Shown here piece after piece: positions 44,967 through 52,598 of a DNA stretch of 64,000 bases (positions within the stretch are counted from its first letter, which is position 1; the number at the start of each line of letters is the position of its first letter). A program made the translations under genes and the position numbers. Source of the DNA: Lachnospiraceae bacterium AB2028 (GTDB lineage: Bacteria; Bacillota; Clostridia; Lachnospirales; Lachnospiraceae); contig JHYJ01000007.1 of assembly GCA_000621425.1 (NCBI GenBank), forward strand, positions 62,001-126,000. The letters run 5' to 3'. The notes under the pieces were generated by a model that was not told the origin of the DNA, searched no databases, and saw nothing but the letters and a program-made list of their open reading frames with translations.

Positions 44967-45689
44967 ATGAATAAGAGATTAAATAAAAAGGGCTTTACCC
45001 TGGTGGAGCTGATAGTAGTGCTGATTATTCTGGCATTACTGGCTGCTATACTGATTCCCACACTTATAGGATATATAGATAAAGCAAGGGATGGCAGATA
45101 TCTTTCCAATGCCAAAGCCTGCAAGGATGCAGCACAGGCAAAATTTGTGGAACAGTATGGCATGAACGGAGAAGTACTGCCTGATTACCCTATTGTTTCC
45201 GGTCTTACTGTCGGAGTAGAAACAAGCGGAGCAGACAAAGGAAAATGCAAAAGCAATAACGGCGATCTGGACCTTGTATACAATGCATTTGCAAAGGATG
45301 TTCTTTCTATGGCCGGTGTAGACCCCTATTTCTTCATGGTGGCAGTCGGAAGCAATCAGGCTAAAATTAACAGAGACACAGAATCTCCCGGGCTCCCCAT
45401 GTCCACCTTTGATAAATATACTGTGTACTACGCTGTATATATTGAAACCGAGAAGGCAAGACCCTGGTATTATTATAACGGAGAATGGACCACCACAAGT
45501 CCGAGATTCGACGTCAATGGAAAGAAAACTTTCAACGGAAACAATGTTGTTATGTCCGGCCCCCTGAAAGACAAAAGATTGCAGTACTATCTGATTGCAA
45601 ATAAAAACAAGAAATTTCCTTCCTCCCCCGACAACCAGGACAAAACATTTACTCCCAATTTTTGGAACTGGCTTAATGCTATGAAATAG
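44967..45689 (+). CDS. type IV pilin-like protein
   Basis: 240 residues. Class III prepilin signal: MNKRLNKKG then FTLVELIVVLIILALLAAIL, with cleavage expected between Gly9 and Phe10 and Glu5 of the mature chain present. The mature domain (about 200 residues) has Trp/Tyr-rich C-terminal motifs and two Cys in the N-terminal half (Cys51, Cys92 approximately). No prepilin peptidase, ATPase or inner-membrane assembly genes are in this window, so machinery must be elsewhere. It is monocistronic with its own terminator and diverges from the signalling operon. Confidence 0.88.
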   Translation: MNKRLNKKGFTLVELIVVLIILALLAAILIPTLIGYIDKARDGRYLSNAKACKDAAQAKFVEQYGMNGEVLPDYPIVSGLTVGVETSGADKGKCKSNNGDLDLVYNAFAKDVLSMAGVDPYFFMVAVGSNQAKINRDTESPGLPMSTFDKYTVYYAVYIETEKARPWYYYNGEWTTTSPRFDVNGKKTFNGNNVVMSGPLKDKRLQYYLIANKNKKFPSSPDNQDKTFTPNFWNWLNAMK

Positions 45690-45723
45690 CACAGTTTCCC
45701 ATGTATTACTCCTGTTATTTTGC

Positions 45724-45729
45724 TATAAT
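45724..45729 (+). promoter_or_regulatory. extended -10 element overlapping the pilin terminator
   Basis: TGCTATAAT fits an extended -10. Transcription would begin near 45736, inside the terminator's 5' arm, and read to the serpin-thioredoxin gene. No good -35. Confidence 0.4.
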
Positions 45730-45730
45730 T

Positions 45731-45766
45731 GGATTCAGGATCAGCAATGATCCTGGATCCTTTTTT
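45731..45766 (+). terminator. pilin gene terminator
   Basis: 13-base stem GGATTCAGGATCA with TGATCCTGGATCC (one G-T pair), four-base loop, then six T. Confidence 0.85.
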
Positions 45767-45860
45767 ATTTATAAGTACAAAGTTTAAGTCCTACAAAAGC
45801 ATAAAAAAATAATAAGCTTTTAACGGACTGTGTTTTTGGCGAATAGAAGAAAGGGAAAAT

Positions 45861-47708
45861 ATGCACAACAAAAAAATACTCGCACTACTATTATCCGCCG
45901 CTTTAGGTTTATGTACCATCGGCTGTACCGATATAACAAATGAGAATACAGATCCGTCAAATGGCGCATCTTCCATGTCAGAAAAAGGCGCCGGAGCCGT
46001 CATAGAATTTGATAATGTCAGGAACACCCCCTATGATGAAGATGCAATAAAGAATGCCTACCTTAACTATTCCTTTGACCTATACGGAAAGACCGTCGCT
46101 AAAGGCGGGGAAAATGAGAATATCCTGATCTCCCCCACATCAGCCTTCATTGCACTGGAAATGACCGCTGCCGGAGGAAGAGGCACCACCCTGGATGAGA
46201 TGAGCGGACTGCTTAAGGGCCTGGATCCCGTAGAGCCGATGGAAGTCCAGCATTTTGCCATTGACTATCACGACACGCTCAACAACGCAAAGGGAGTAGA
46301 GCTCCATTCAGCAAATTCCATATGGCTCAACTCCACCATTCTTACCGGAAAGATTAACAAAGATTTCACAGACTATGTTAATGACAGCTATCAGGCAGAG
46401 ATAAATGAATCCGCTTTTGGCTCTAATACCATAGATGAAATAAACGGCTGGATTGATGATAACACGAACCATATGATTCCCACCGTCATTCAGGAACTTG
46501 ATCCGTTAGCCGCTGCGGTACTTGTAAACGCCCTGGCATTTGAAGGTAAATGGGCTGAACCTTACGAAGATTATCAGGTACACGAAAACGATTTCACAAA
46601 TGCTGCCGGCGAAAGCGAAGATGCACTCTACCTTGCAGGAACATGTGATACCTACTTTGAGTCAGGCAAGGCCATCGGATTCATGAAACCGTACTACGGC
46701 AATGATTACGCATTCCTTGCCATACTCCCCAAGGAAAAGATAGACGCCAATGACTTCATGGCAGGTTTCTCCGCTGATGATTACCGCGAGTTTTATGACA
46801 GCAAGACAATGGACCGGGATGTACGCACCATAATCCCTAAGTTCAGCTATGATTATGAGTATCTCATGAACGATACACTGAAAGAAATGGGGATTAACGC
46901 CGCACTTTCCCCTGAGGATGCGGATTTTTCAAACATCGCAGAATTAAAAGATGAAAACCTGTACATAACTAAGGTAATACATAAAACACACATTGAGCTT
47001 GACCAGTACGGCACCAAAGCCGCTGCAGCCACCGTTGTGGAGATGGATAGGGCAATGGCTGTCGCAGGGTCGGAAGAATACAAGGAAGTCTACCTGGACC
47101 GTCCCTTTGCCTATGCAATAATAGATGTGGAAACCGGTGTTCCGGTTTTTATCGGCACTGTAAACAGTGTTGATGGAATGGCTGATCAGGACACAGACGG
47201 AACCGACGATGTACTGCCTGATGATGACACAGATGAAGATGACGAAACACCTGAACCCGTAGCTGACTTCGAGCCTGCCGATCCCAGATTTGCTTTCGAA
47301 ACAAAGGACATATACGGAAATACCGTAAGCGACGATATTTTCTCACAGTATGACGTCACTGTAGTCAATGTATGGGGAACCTTCTGTTACTACTGCATAG
47401 TGGAAATGCCGGAGCTCCAGGAATGGTATGAATCCCTGCCTTCCAATGTAAACATAATAGGTGTAGTCTGCGACATACAGGACGAAAACGACTCCTACTA
47501 TATCAGCGAGGCTCAGAGCATTGTAAAAGATACCGGCGTCACTTACACAAACCTTATTCCCAAGGACGGGCTTGCAAATCTTATGTATGAGGTTACTGCA
47601 GTTCCCACTACCTACTTCATAGACAGGGAAGGCAATGTGGTCGGCAGCACGGTATATGGTGCCGATATGGACGCTTATAAGCGCGAAGTCGAGAAACTGT
47701 TGAAATAA
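45861..47708 (+). CDS. serpin fused to TlpA-like thioredoxin, lipoprotein
   Basis: 615 residues. Signal peptide with a lipobox-like end at Cys22 (CTIGC). Residues 55-435 are a serpin (NILISPTSAFIALEMTAAGGRGTT split, LVNALAFEGKWAEPY, LDRPFAYAIIDVETGVPVFIG). The reactive loop has the short-residue hinge GTKAAAATVV (384-393) typical of inhibitory serpins, with the scissile bond probably around Arg397-Met399. After an Asp-rich linker (438-470), residues 475-615 form a TlpA/ResA-like thioredoxin domain with WGTFCYYCIVEMPEL (Cys509, Cys512) and cis-Pro in AVPTTYF. This fusion is unusual. It should act outside the membrane as protease inhibitor and thiol-disulfide carrier. First of three plus-strand genes. 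Confidence 0.9.
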   Translation: MHNKKILALLLSAALGLCTIGCTDITNENTDPSNGASSMSEKGAGAVIEFDNVRNTPYDEDAIKNAYLNYSFDLYGKTVAKGGENENILISPTSAFIALEMTAAGGRGTTLDEMSGLLKGLDPVEPMEVQHFAIDYHDTLNNAKGVELHSANSIWLNSTILTGKINKDFTDYVNDSYQAEINESAFGSNTIDEINGWIDDNTNHMIPTVIQELDPLAAAVLVNALAFEGKWAEPYEDYQVHENDFTNAAGESEDALYLAGTCDTYFESGKAIGFMKPYYGNDYAFLAILPKEKIDANDFMAGFSADDYREFYDSKTMDRDVRTIIPKFSYDYEYLMNDTLKEMGINAALSPEDADFSNIAELKDENLYITKVIHKTHIELDQYGTKAAAATVVEMDRAMAVAGSEEYKEVYLDRPFAYAIIDVETGVPVFIGTVNSVDGMADQDTDGTDDVLPDDDTDEDDETPEPVADFEPADPRFAFETKDIYGNTVSDDIFSQYDVTVVNVWGTFCYYCIVEMPELQEWYESLPSNVNIIGVVCDIQDENDSYYISEAQSIVKDTGVTYTNLIPKDGLANLMYEVTAVPTTYFIDREGNVVGSTVYGADMDAYKREVEKLLK

Positions 47709-47731
47709 TTTAAATCAGGTAAGGTACAGGA

Positions 47732-48121
47732 ATGGAAAATAAGAAAGCCTATATAAACAAACCACTTGTAGCATTGATCATAATAAGACTTATCACCTTT
47801 CTCGAGTTATTACTTTCCGGTGCGCTACTGTTTATAGCTGACAAAACAGAACTTATTGAACCGAAGCGGAGCAGCCTGATATATATGGTATCAAGTTGTC
47901 TGATGCTGGTTGTAGGATTCGTTATACTGCCTTTAACGATAACTCTGCTTGATGGGTTAGCAGGCTGGATACTGATAGCAATAGGTACCATACAAGCCTT
48001 TAAACGTAAGGCATATGGGTGGGGGATTTACGGTATCATAGAGTTTGTATGCTCACTTATAACAATAGGTGTGCTGGTGGTATTTGCAATAAATGCGTTC
48101 AATTCGGCTATGTCGGTTTAA
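47732..48121 (+). CDS. small membrane protein, four helices
   Basis: 129 residues with four predicted membrane helices and the N-terminus MENKKAYINKPLVAL. No recognised domain. It begins 23 bases after the serpin-thioredoxin stop, behind a GGTAAGG-like site, and precedes the CXXC/4Fe-4S gene, so it is probably part of the same thiol-redox unit. I cannot assign a function. Confidence 0.65.
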   Translation: MENKKAYINKPLVALIIIRLITFLELLLSGALLFIADKTELIEPKRSSLIYMVSSCLMLVVGFVILPLTITLLDGLAGWILIAIGTIQAFKRKAYGWGIYGIIEFVCSLITIGVLVVFAINAFNSAMSV

Positions 48122-48145
48122 AATGGTATCCTTGTTAATCAACCA

Positions 48146-48231
48146 ATGACAGAAAAAAAAATCCTATCATATTCATATCAGCACTGCTTATTGCAGCCGC
48201 TTTCATCGCCTTCGGAATCTACCGGGGAGAG
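48146..48231 (+). other. out-of-frame 5' part of a CD1871A-type CXXC protein
   Basis: From the ATG at 48146 the frame runs into a run of nine A (48153-48161). One extra A would give MTEKKNPIIFISALLIAAAF and then FIAFGIYRGE joined directly to the downstream gene's MEIVFHKAVMVCRGC. That composite is the one-helix CD1871A-type CXXC protein found beside TlpA-like proteins in Clostridia. As given, the frame is broken at the A-run. This may be a real mutation, sequencing error or slippage. Confidence 0.55.
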
Positions 48232-48564
48232 ATGGAAATTGTATTCCATAAAGCAGTAATGGTATGCCGCGGATGTATCGTTAACAGAAGATTTTTCTGT
48301 AAAACAATGTGTCCCTTAGGTGCCATATACGGACTGCTAAATAAGATTTCGCTTTTACAACTGAAGATAGACAGAAAAAAATGTGTCAGCTGCGGTAAAT
48401 GCAACACGGTCTGCCCTATGGATGCAGATCCTCTGCACAACCTTCGCTCCGCCGAATGCATAAGATGTGGAAAATGCGCAGCCGGGTGCCCGGAAAATGC
48501 AATAAAGCTGACCTTCAGAATAAAAGAAACGGAGCGCCATTCCGCTGACACTCCGCTTTCCTAA
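48232..48564 (+). CDS. CXXC/4Fe-4S chimera, probably internally deleted and frameshifted
   Basis: 110 residues from the first in-frame ATG. Residues 1-16 (MEIVFHKAVMVCRGCI) match the end of a CD1871A-type CXXC protein. Right after comes VNRRFFCKTMCPLGAIYGLL and two ferredoxin motifs, CVSCGKCNTVCPMD and CIRCGKCAAGCPENA, which match the C-terminal part of the NapH-like 4Fe-4S protein usually encoded next. The membrane helices expected before RRFFC are missing. So two neighbouring genes seem to have fused by deletion. The likely native role is passing electrons to the TlpA-type thioredoxin. With its lost membrane helix (see 48146-48231) the product may not be functional. Confidence 0.65.
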   Translation: MEIVFHKAVMVCRGCIVNRRFFCKTMCPLGAIYGLLNKISLLQLKIDRKKCVSCGKCNTVCPMDADPLHNLRSAECIRCGKCAAGCPENAIKLTFRIKETERHSADTPLS

Positions 48565-48591
48565 CATCAAGATTTTCACACAGATAAGCTT

Positions 48592-50463
48592 TTACTCTAC
48601 CGTCACGCTCTTTGCAAGATTCCTGGGCTTATCTACATCCTCGCCCTTAGCAACTGCCAGATAGTATCCCAAAAGCTGAAGGGGAATTATTGCCAGACTG
48701 GCTGCAAAACACTCAAGGGTTCTCGGTACGTATACCGCAAAATCAACCGTATCCTCTACGCTATAGTTTCCATATGTGGTAAGTCCGAAAAGATATGCAC
48801 CGCGGCTCTTTACCTCAACCATATTGGATCTTGTCTTTTCAAAAAGATCCGGCTGCGTCATTATGCCTATTACAAGAGTGTCTTTCTCAATAAGGGAAAT
48901 AGTTCCGTGCTTAAGCTCACCTGCTGCATAAGCCTCAGAGTGAATATAACTGATCTCTTTCATCTTAAGACTGCCCTCAAGTCCTATAGCATAATCTATG
49001 CCTCTTCCAATAAAGAAAACATCCTGAGCGCTGGCATATTTTGCAGCAAACCACTGTATACGTTCCTTATCATCAAGAATCTTTTCTATGCTGTTTGGAA
49101 TCTGCTCAAGAGCTGTCATAAGCTCCTTTATCCTGTCATCATCAAGTGTCCCTGTAAGCTCTCCTATCTTAATCGCTAACAGATAAAGAGTAATAAGCTG
49201 TGCACTATAGGCCTTGGTGGTTGCAACGGCAATCTCCGGGCCAGCACAGGTATACATCACATAGTCTGCTTCCCTTGCAATTGTAGAACCGAATACATTC
49301 ACAATGGCAAGGGTCGGGATCCCTCTGTCATGTGCCAGACGCATGGCAGCCAAGGAATCCGCAGTCTCTCCTGACTGGGAGATAACCACTACAATTGAAT
49401 TCTTCATAAGCTTCGGATCACAATATCTGAATTCCGATGCCAGATCAACTTCCACCGGAACATCCGTCATACCCTCTATCACATTTTTACCCACTACACC
49501 GGCATGATATGCAGAGCCGCATGCGACGATATATATACGCTCCAGTCCCTTAAGGACGGCATTAATCTTTTCACCGCCGGCCTCCTCTATTGCACCGTTC
49601 TTTTCCAAAGTGGAAAAATCAACCTTCGAACCGTCAAAATACTGTTTCATGGTCTCGGTAATAGCCTTGGGCTGCTCATGAATTTCCTTCATCATGAAGT
49701 GTGCATAGCCGCACTTATCAGCACTTTCTGCATCCCACTCAATCTCTGTCTCTTCCTTCTTTATCTCGTCACCATCCAGGTTGTAGAAAGTGATGCCTTC
49801 AGAAGTCAGACGGCCAAGCTCCATGTTGCCGATATAATATACCCTGCGGGTATATTTAAGAATAGCCGGAACATCAGATCCGAGAAATACACCGGCGTCA
49901 CTTTTGCCCAGAATCATAGGATTATCTTTTCTTGCCACATATATCTCACCGGGATACTCCTTAAACATAACAGCAAGGGCATATGAACCACGAATACGAA
50001 CCAGAGCATGGTTTATAGCATCTACAGGAGTTCCTGCATATTTCTTATAATAATAATCTATGAGCTTTATGGCTACTTCAGTATCTGTATCAGAGTAAAA
50101 ATGATAATCATGATGAGCCAGTTTCTGACGAAGTTCCTGGAAATTCTCTATTATGCCATTGTGTACGCCCACAACGTTCATATCATCACTGCAGTGGGGG
50201 TGTGCATTCAGTTCTGAAGGCTCACCATGTGTAGCCCACCTTGTGTGGCCTATACCGCAGGTTCCCTTTACAGCCTTACCCTGGTCAGTCTTATTGGCAA
50301 GTTTCTTTAAGCGTCCCATGGCCTTGACTATTACTGTATCATCCTCACCATTGCGGACAGCTATGCCGGCAGAATCATATCCCCTATATTCAAGTTTCTC
50401 CAGGCCTTCCAGAAGTATGGGCGCCGCCTGGTTCTTACCTACATATCCTACTATTCCACACAT
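48592..50463 (-). CDS. glmS: glutamine--fructose-6-phosphate aminotransferase (isomerizing)
   Basis: 623 residues. It makes glucosamine 6-phosphate, the first step to UDP-GlcNAc for peptidoglycan. Cys2 is the N-terminal nucleophile (MCGIVGYVG), with GHTRWATHGEPSELNAHPH typical of the glutaminase half. Two SIS domains follow (VACGSAYHAGVVGKNVIE and SQSGETADSLAAMR; FIGRGIDYAIGLEGSLKMKEISYIHSEAYAAGELKHG in parts). C-terminus PRNLAKSVTVE is canonical. GGAGGG site before the ATG. I looked for and did not see the glmS ribozyme upstream. Confidence 0.97.
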   Translation of the reverse strand: MCGIVGYVGKNQAAPILLEGLEKLEYRGYDSAGIAVRNGEDDTVIVKAMGRLKKLANKTDQGKAVKGTCGIGHTRWATHGEPSELNAHPHCSDDMNVVGVHNGIIENFQELRQKLAHHDYHFYSDTDTEVAIKLIDYYYKKYAGTPVDAINHALVRIRGSYALAVMFKEYPGEIYVARKDNPMILGKSDAGVFLGSDVPAILKYTRRVYYIGNMELGRLTSEGITFYNLDGDEIKKEETEIEWDAESADKCGYAHFMMKEIHEQPKAITETMKQYFDGSKVDFSTLEKNGAIEEAGGEKINAVLKGLERIYIVACGSAYHAGVVGKNVIEGMTDVPVEVDLASEFRYCDPKLMKNSIVVVISQSGETADSLAAMRLAHDRGIPTLAIVNVFGSTIAREADYVMYTCAGPEIAVATTKAYSAQLITLYLLAIKIGELTGTLDDDRIKELMTALEQIPNSIEKILDDKERIQWFAAKYASAQDVFFIGRGIDYAIGLEGSLKMKEISYIHSEAYAAGELKHGTISLIEKDTLVIGIMTQPDLFEKTRSNMVEVKSRGAYLFGLTTYGNYSVEDTVDFAVYVPRTLECFAASLAIIPLQLLGYYLAVAKGEDVDKPRNLAKSVTVE

Positions 50464-50557
50464 AATATCCCTCCATCGCGGATCATATTTGTCCGGTTAT
50501 ACACTCATCCTATGTCTGGCCAAAGAGTCATTCTTTCTGGTCAACATAACATATAAC

Positions 50558-50586
50558 ATTCTATAACATAAGCCCTTTATTGTCTA
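50558..50586 (-). promoter_or_regulatory. candidate glmS promoter
   Basis: Minus strand TAGACA, 17 bases, TAGAAT, giving a leader of about 90 bases. Confidence 0.45.
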
Positions 50587-50602
50587 TCCTAAGCGATTTT
50601 AG

Positions 50603-50633
50603 TATAAATCTGTTGTTTCCGGACAGATTTATA
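50603..50633. promoter_or_regulatory. perfect 11-base inverted repeat upstream of glmS
   Basis: TATAAATCTGT and ACAGATTTATA with a nine-base spacer, 17 bases upstream of the glmS -35. A second, looser palindrome (ATTCACA 50634-50640, TGTGAAT 50664-50670) lies next to it. Likely protein-binding site(s) rather than a terminator, as no T-run follows. Confidence 0.4.
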
Positions 50634-50690
50634 ATTCACAAAGATGCAGATTTATTTCATTACTGTGAATGGTTATAAAAAACATAAAAT

Positions 50691-50718
50691 AAAGGATCGC
50701 GTTTTTCCGCAATCCTTT
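50691..50718 (-). terminator. terminator after tRNA-Leu
   Basis: AAAGGAT and ATCCTTT arms with a GC-containing interior and TTTATTTTATG downstream on the minus strand, six bases after the tRNA 3' end. Confidence 0.6.
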
Positions 50719-50723
50719 TAAAG

Positions 50724-50803
50724 TGCGGGTGACAGGACTTGAACCTGCACGCTTTCGCACAAGAACCTAAATCTTGCGTGTCTGCCAATTCCACCACACC
50801 CGC
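50724..50803 (-). tRNA. tRNA-Leu (anticodon UAG)
   Basis: Minus-strand cloverleaf with acceptor GCGGGTG/CACCCGC, discriminator A, anticodon stem CAAGA/TCTTG with loop TTTAGGT (anticodon TAG), a long variable arm as expected for Leu, and the T-loop GGTTCAAGTCC. CCA is not encoded. It lies 19 bases after the stop of the GGDEF gene with no clear promoter between, so it may be read through from that operon. Confidence 0.93.
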
Positions 50804-50822
50804 ATGCGTATACAATTTTACA

Positions 50823-52574
50823 CTATTTTTTCTTTTTTTTGTCTTTTTTTTGCTCTTTCCCGCTATTTTCCTGTTCTTCGGTACCTATAATACCTTCTTC
50901 AGCATTCTTCACCACCTGATCACTGAAGGATGCCATTATAGATTCTGCCTCTGACTTCTCTTCCACCTTCATGAAGGGTTTCTTTGCCTTCATATCAACC
51001 ACAGTCTTGCGTGCCCTGGATCTAGCCAGCTCTTCCATCAGCAGCTCATTGGTATCGTCGTTTCCGGCAGAATATACTTCCGGCTTTTTCATAGGGGTAC
51101 CATCCGGATTAAGGCCGAACTCTTTCATGATATCATATTCCTCTTCTTCAGGGGAATCATTCTTCTCTCCACCGCCTGCTGCATCGTGTTTATCATTATT
51201 AGGATTTTCTACGGTTTCGGTCTCCTTTTTTGCCGCTGCCGTGCCTGCATCCTTTTTCGCAGCCGCCGCAAGATCCTCATCCGTCAGTTCATCGCAGAGT
51301 ACCAGCTGATTCCTGCCGTGTTCCTTACCATAATACAGACCCGCATCCGCCCGCTTTATGAGATCGTTTACATCCAGGTCTGCATTGCCTGCAACAAGAC
51401 CCATGGTCATAGTAATATTTATATTATAGTCCCCATAGGAAACAGTACTCTTCCTGAGTTTTTCAAGCAGTGCCTCAATTTTGCCGCGTGCAGTATTCAA
51501 ATCCGAAGTCTCAAATACCAGCAGGAATTCTTCACCACCCCATCTGACCGCAAAACCACAGCCTAACATCATCTTGCGCAATTCTTCCGCAACAAACTTA
51601 AGTATCTCATCACCGGCATCATGACCGTATGTATCGTTTACCTTCTTAAAGAAATCTATATCACCGATTGCCATAGAAAACGGCTGTCCCGTGCGAAGAA
51701 AAGACGCCTGGACATTCTTCATTCGTCCGGTACCGTAACGCCTGTTATAAAGCAGAGTAAGAGGATCCTTCTCCACCATAACACGGAGCACGTCACGCAT
51801 CTTGACCACAGCTGCGCCTGTCTCACCAATCTCATCGTTACGTTTCTGGGTCCGCTCATTCATGACTGCGTCCACCTTGCCTCCTATTACAGTCTGCAGG
51901 AAGGACTTGATATCCGCTACAGCAGAAACAATACCTGTGGTATAGCGTATACTGATTATGGATGCCACAAGCATGGAAAGTATGGTAACGATAAGCATGG
52001 GGATGATTGAACCATTGATCTCAGCCAGAACCTCCGTTGCCTTCCTTCCGGTACCTATCATTCCGATAAAAGTCCCGTCACTGTTATAAAGGGGTATATA
52101 GCAAACATAATAATCTGTTCCGTTTATATCAGCCCTGAACCGAAGTGCATCATCTTCCCGCTCCATAGCTGAATACACAGCACCGTTCACGCCGGTAGCC
52201 ACACACCTGTTACCATCCTTATCTCGCAAGGTAGTCAGAATACGGGCATCCTTATAGAAAAGGGTCACCTCCATGCCGGTTTCCTCTTTCATCCTGTCGA
52301 TTATTTCGAATTCTCCAGTCAGCTCCTTTTCACCTTTATAAAGAGAAACAAATGCCGACCCTTCCCCTTGCAGCACATAGTCACCGGGATAGAGTTCATC
52401 GTAGGTCACAAGCACAGAATTAGCCGTTGCCTTCAGGGACCGGTCTACTTCATCCACGAAAACACCCTCATAGTGCCTAATTGCAAAAGTAACTATGATA
52501 CATCCCATTGCAAGCATAGGTAGTACTGTTGAGAGAAGTATAGCAATCTGTAATTTTCCTATTTTCTTATTCAT
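50823..52574 (-). CDS. membrane-bound diguanylate cyclase
   Basis: 583 residues: membrane helix (about 8-30), an extracytoplasmic single-Cache-like domain (31-185; TGMEVTLFYKDARILTTL, YYVCYIPLYNSDGTFIGMI), second membrane helix (188-210), a HAMP-like linker, and GGDEF (270-430; DPLTLLYNRRYG, GDIDFFKKVNDTYGHDAGDEIL, RWGGEEFLLVFE). The GGEEF signature is active-type; no RxxD inhibitory site is visible. The last 150 residues are Glu/Lys/Asp-rich, disordered-looking, ending KKDKKKKK. It is third in an operon after the two ClpX-like genes and right before tRNA-Leu. Confidence 0.9.
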   Translation of the reverse strand: MNKKIGKLQIAILLSTVLPMLAMGCIIVTFAIRHYEGVFVDEVDRSLKATANSVLVTYDELYPGDYVLQGEGSAFVSLYKGEKELTGEFEIIDRMKEETGMEVTLFYKDARILTTLRDKDGNRCVATGVNGAVYSAMEREDDALRFRADINGTDYYVCYIPLYNSDGTFIGMIGTGRKATEVLAEINGSIIPMLIVTILSMLVASIISIRYTTGIVSAVADIKSFLQTVIGGKVDAVMNERTQKRNDEIGETGAAVVKMRDVLRVMVEKDPLTLLYNRRYGTGRMKNVQASFLRTGQPFSMAIGDIDFFKKVNDTYGHDAGDEILKFVAEELRKMMLGCGFAVRWGGEEFLLVFETSDLNTARGKIEALLEKLRKSTVSYGDYNINITMTMGLVAGNADLDVNDLIKRADAGLYYGKEHGRNQLVLCDELTDEDLAAAAKKDAGTAAAKKETETVENPNNDKHDAAGGGEKNDSPEEEEYDIMKEFGLNPDGTPMKKPEVYSAGNDDTNELLMEELARSRARKTVVDMKAKKPFMKVEEKSEAESIMASFSDQVVKNAEEGIIGTEEQENSGKEQKKDKKKKK

Positions 52575-52598
52575 AAAGAGTTCCTCTTCCCGCTACTT

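Noticed and set aside
48123-48149. Eight-codon mini-frame starting ATGGTATCC before the CXXC gene
   Set aside because: Too short, no ribosome site; its stop overlapping the next ATG can be chance.
48530-48590. Hairpin between the 4Fe-4S gene and glmS as terminator
   Set aside because: Arms CGGAG/CTCCG lie within the coding end and have a long loop and no T-run.
50464-50720. glmS ribozyme
   Set aside because: The conserved core is not visible on the minus strand. Only palindromes and a promoter-like pair are seen.
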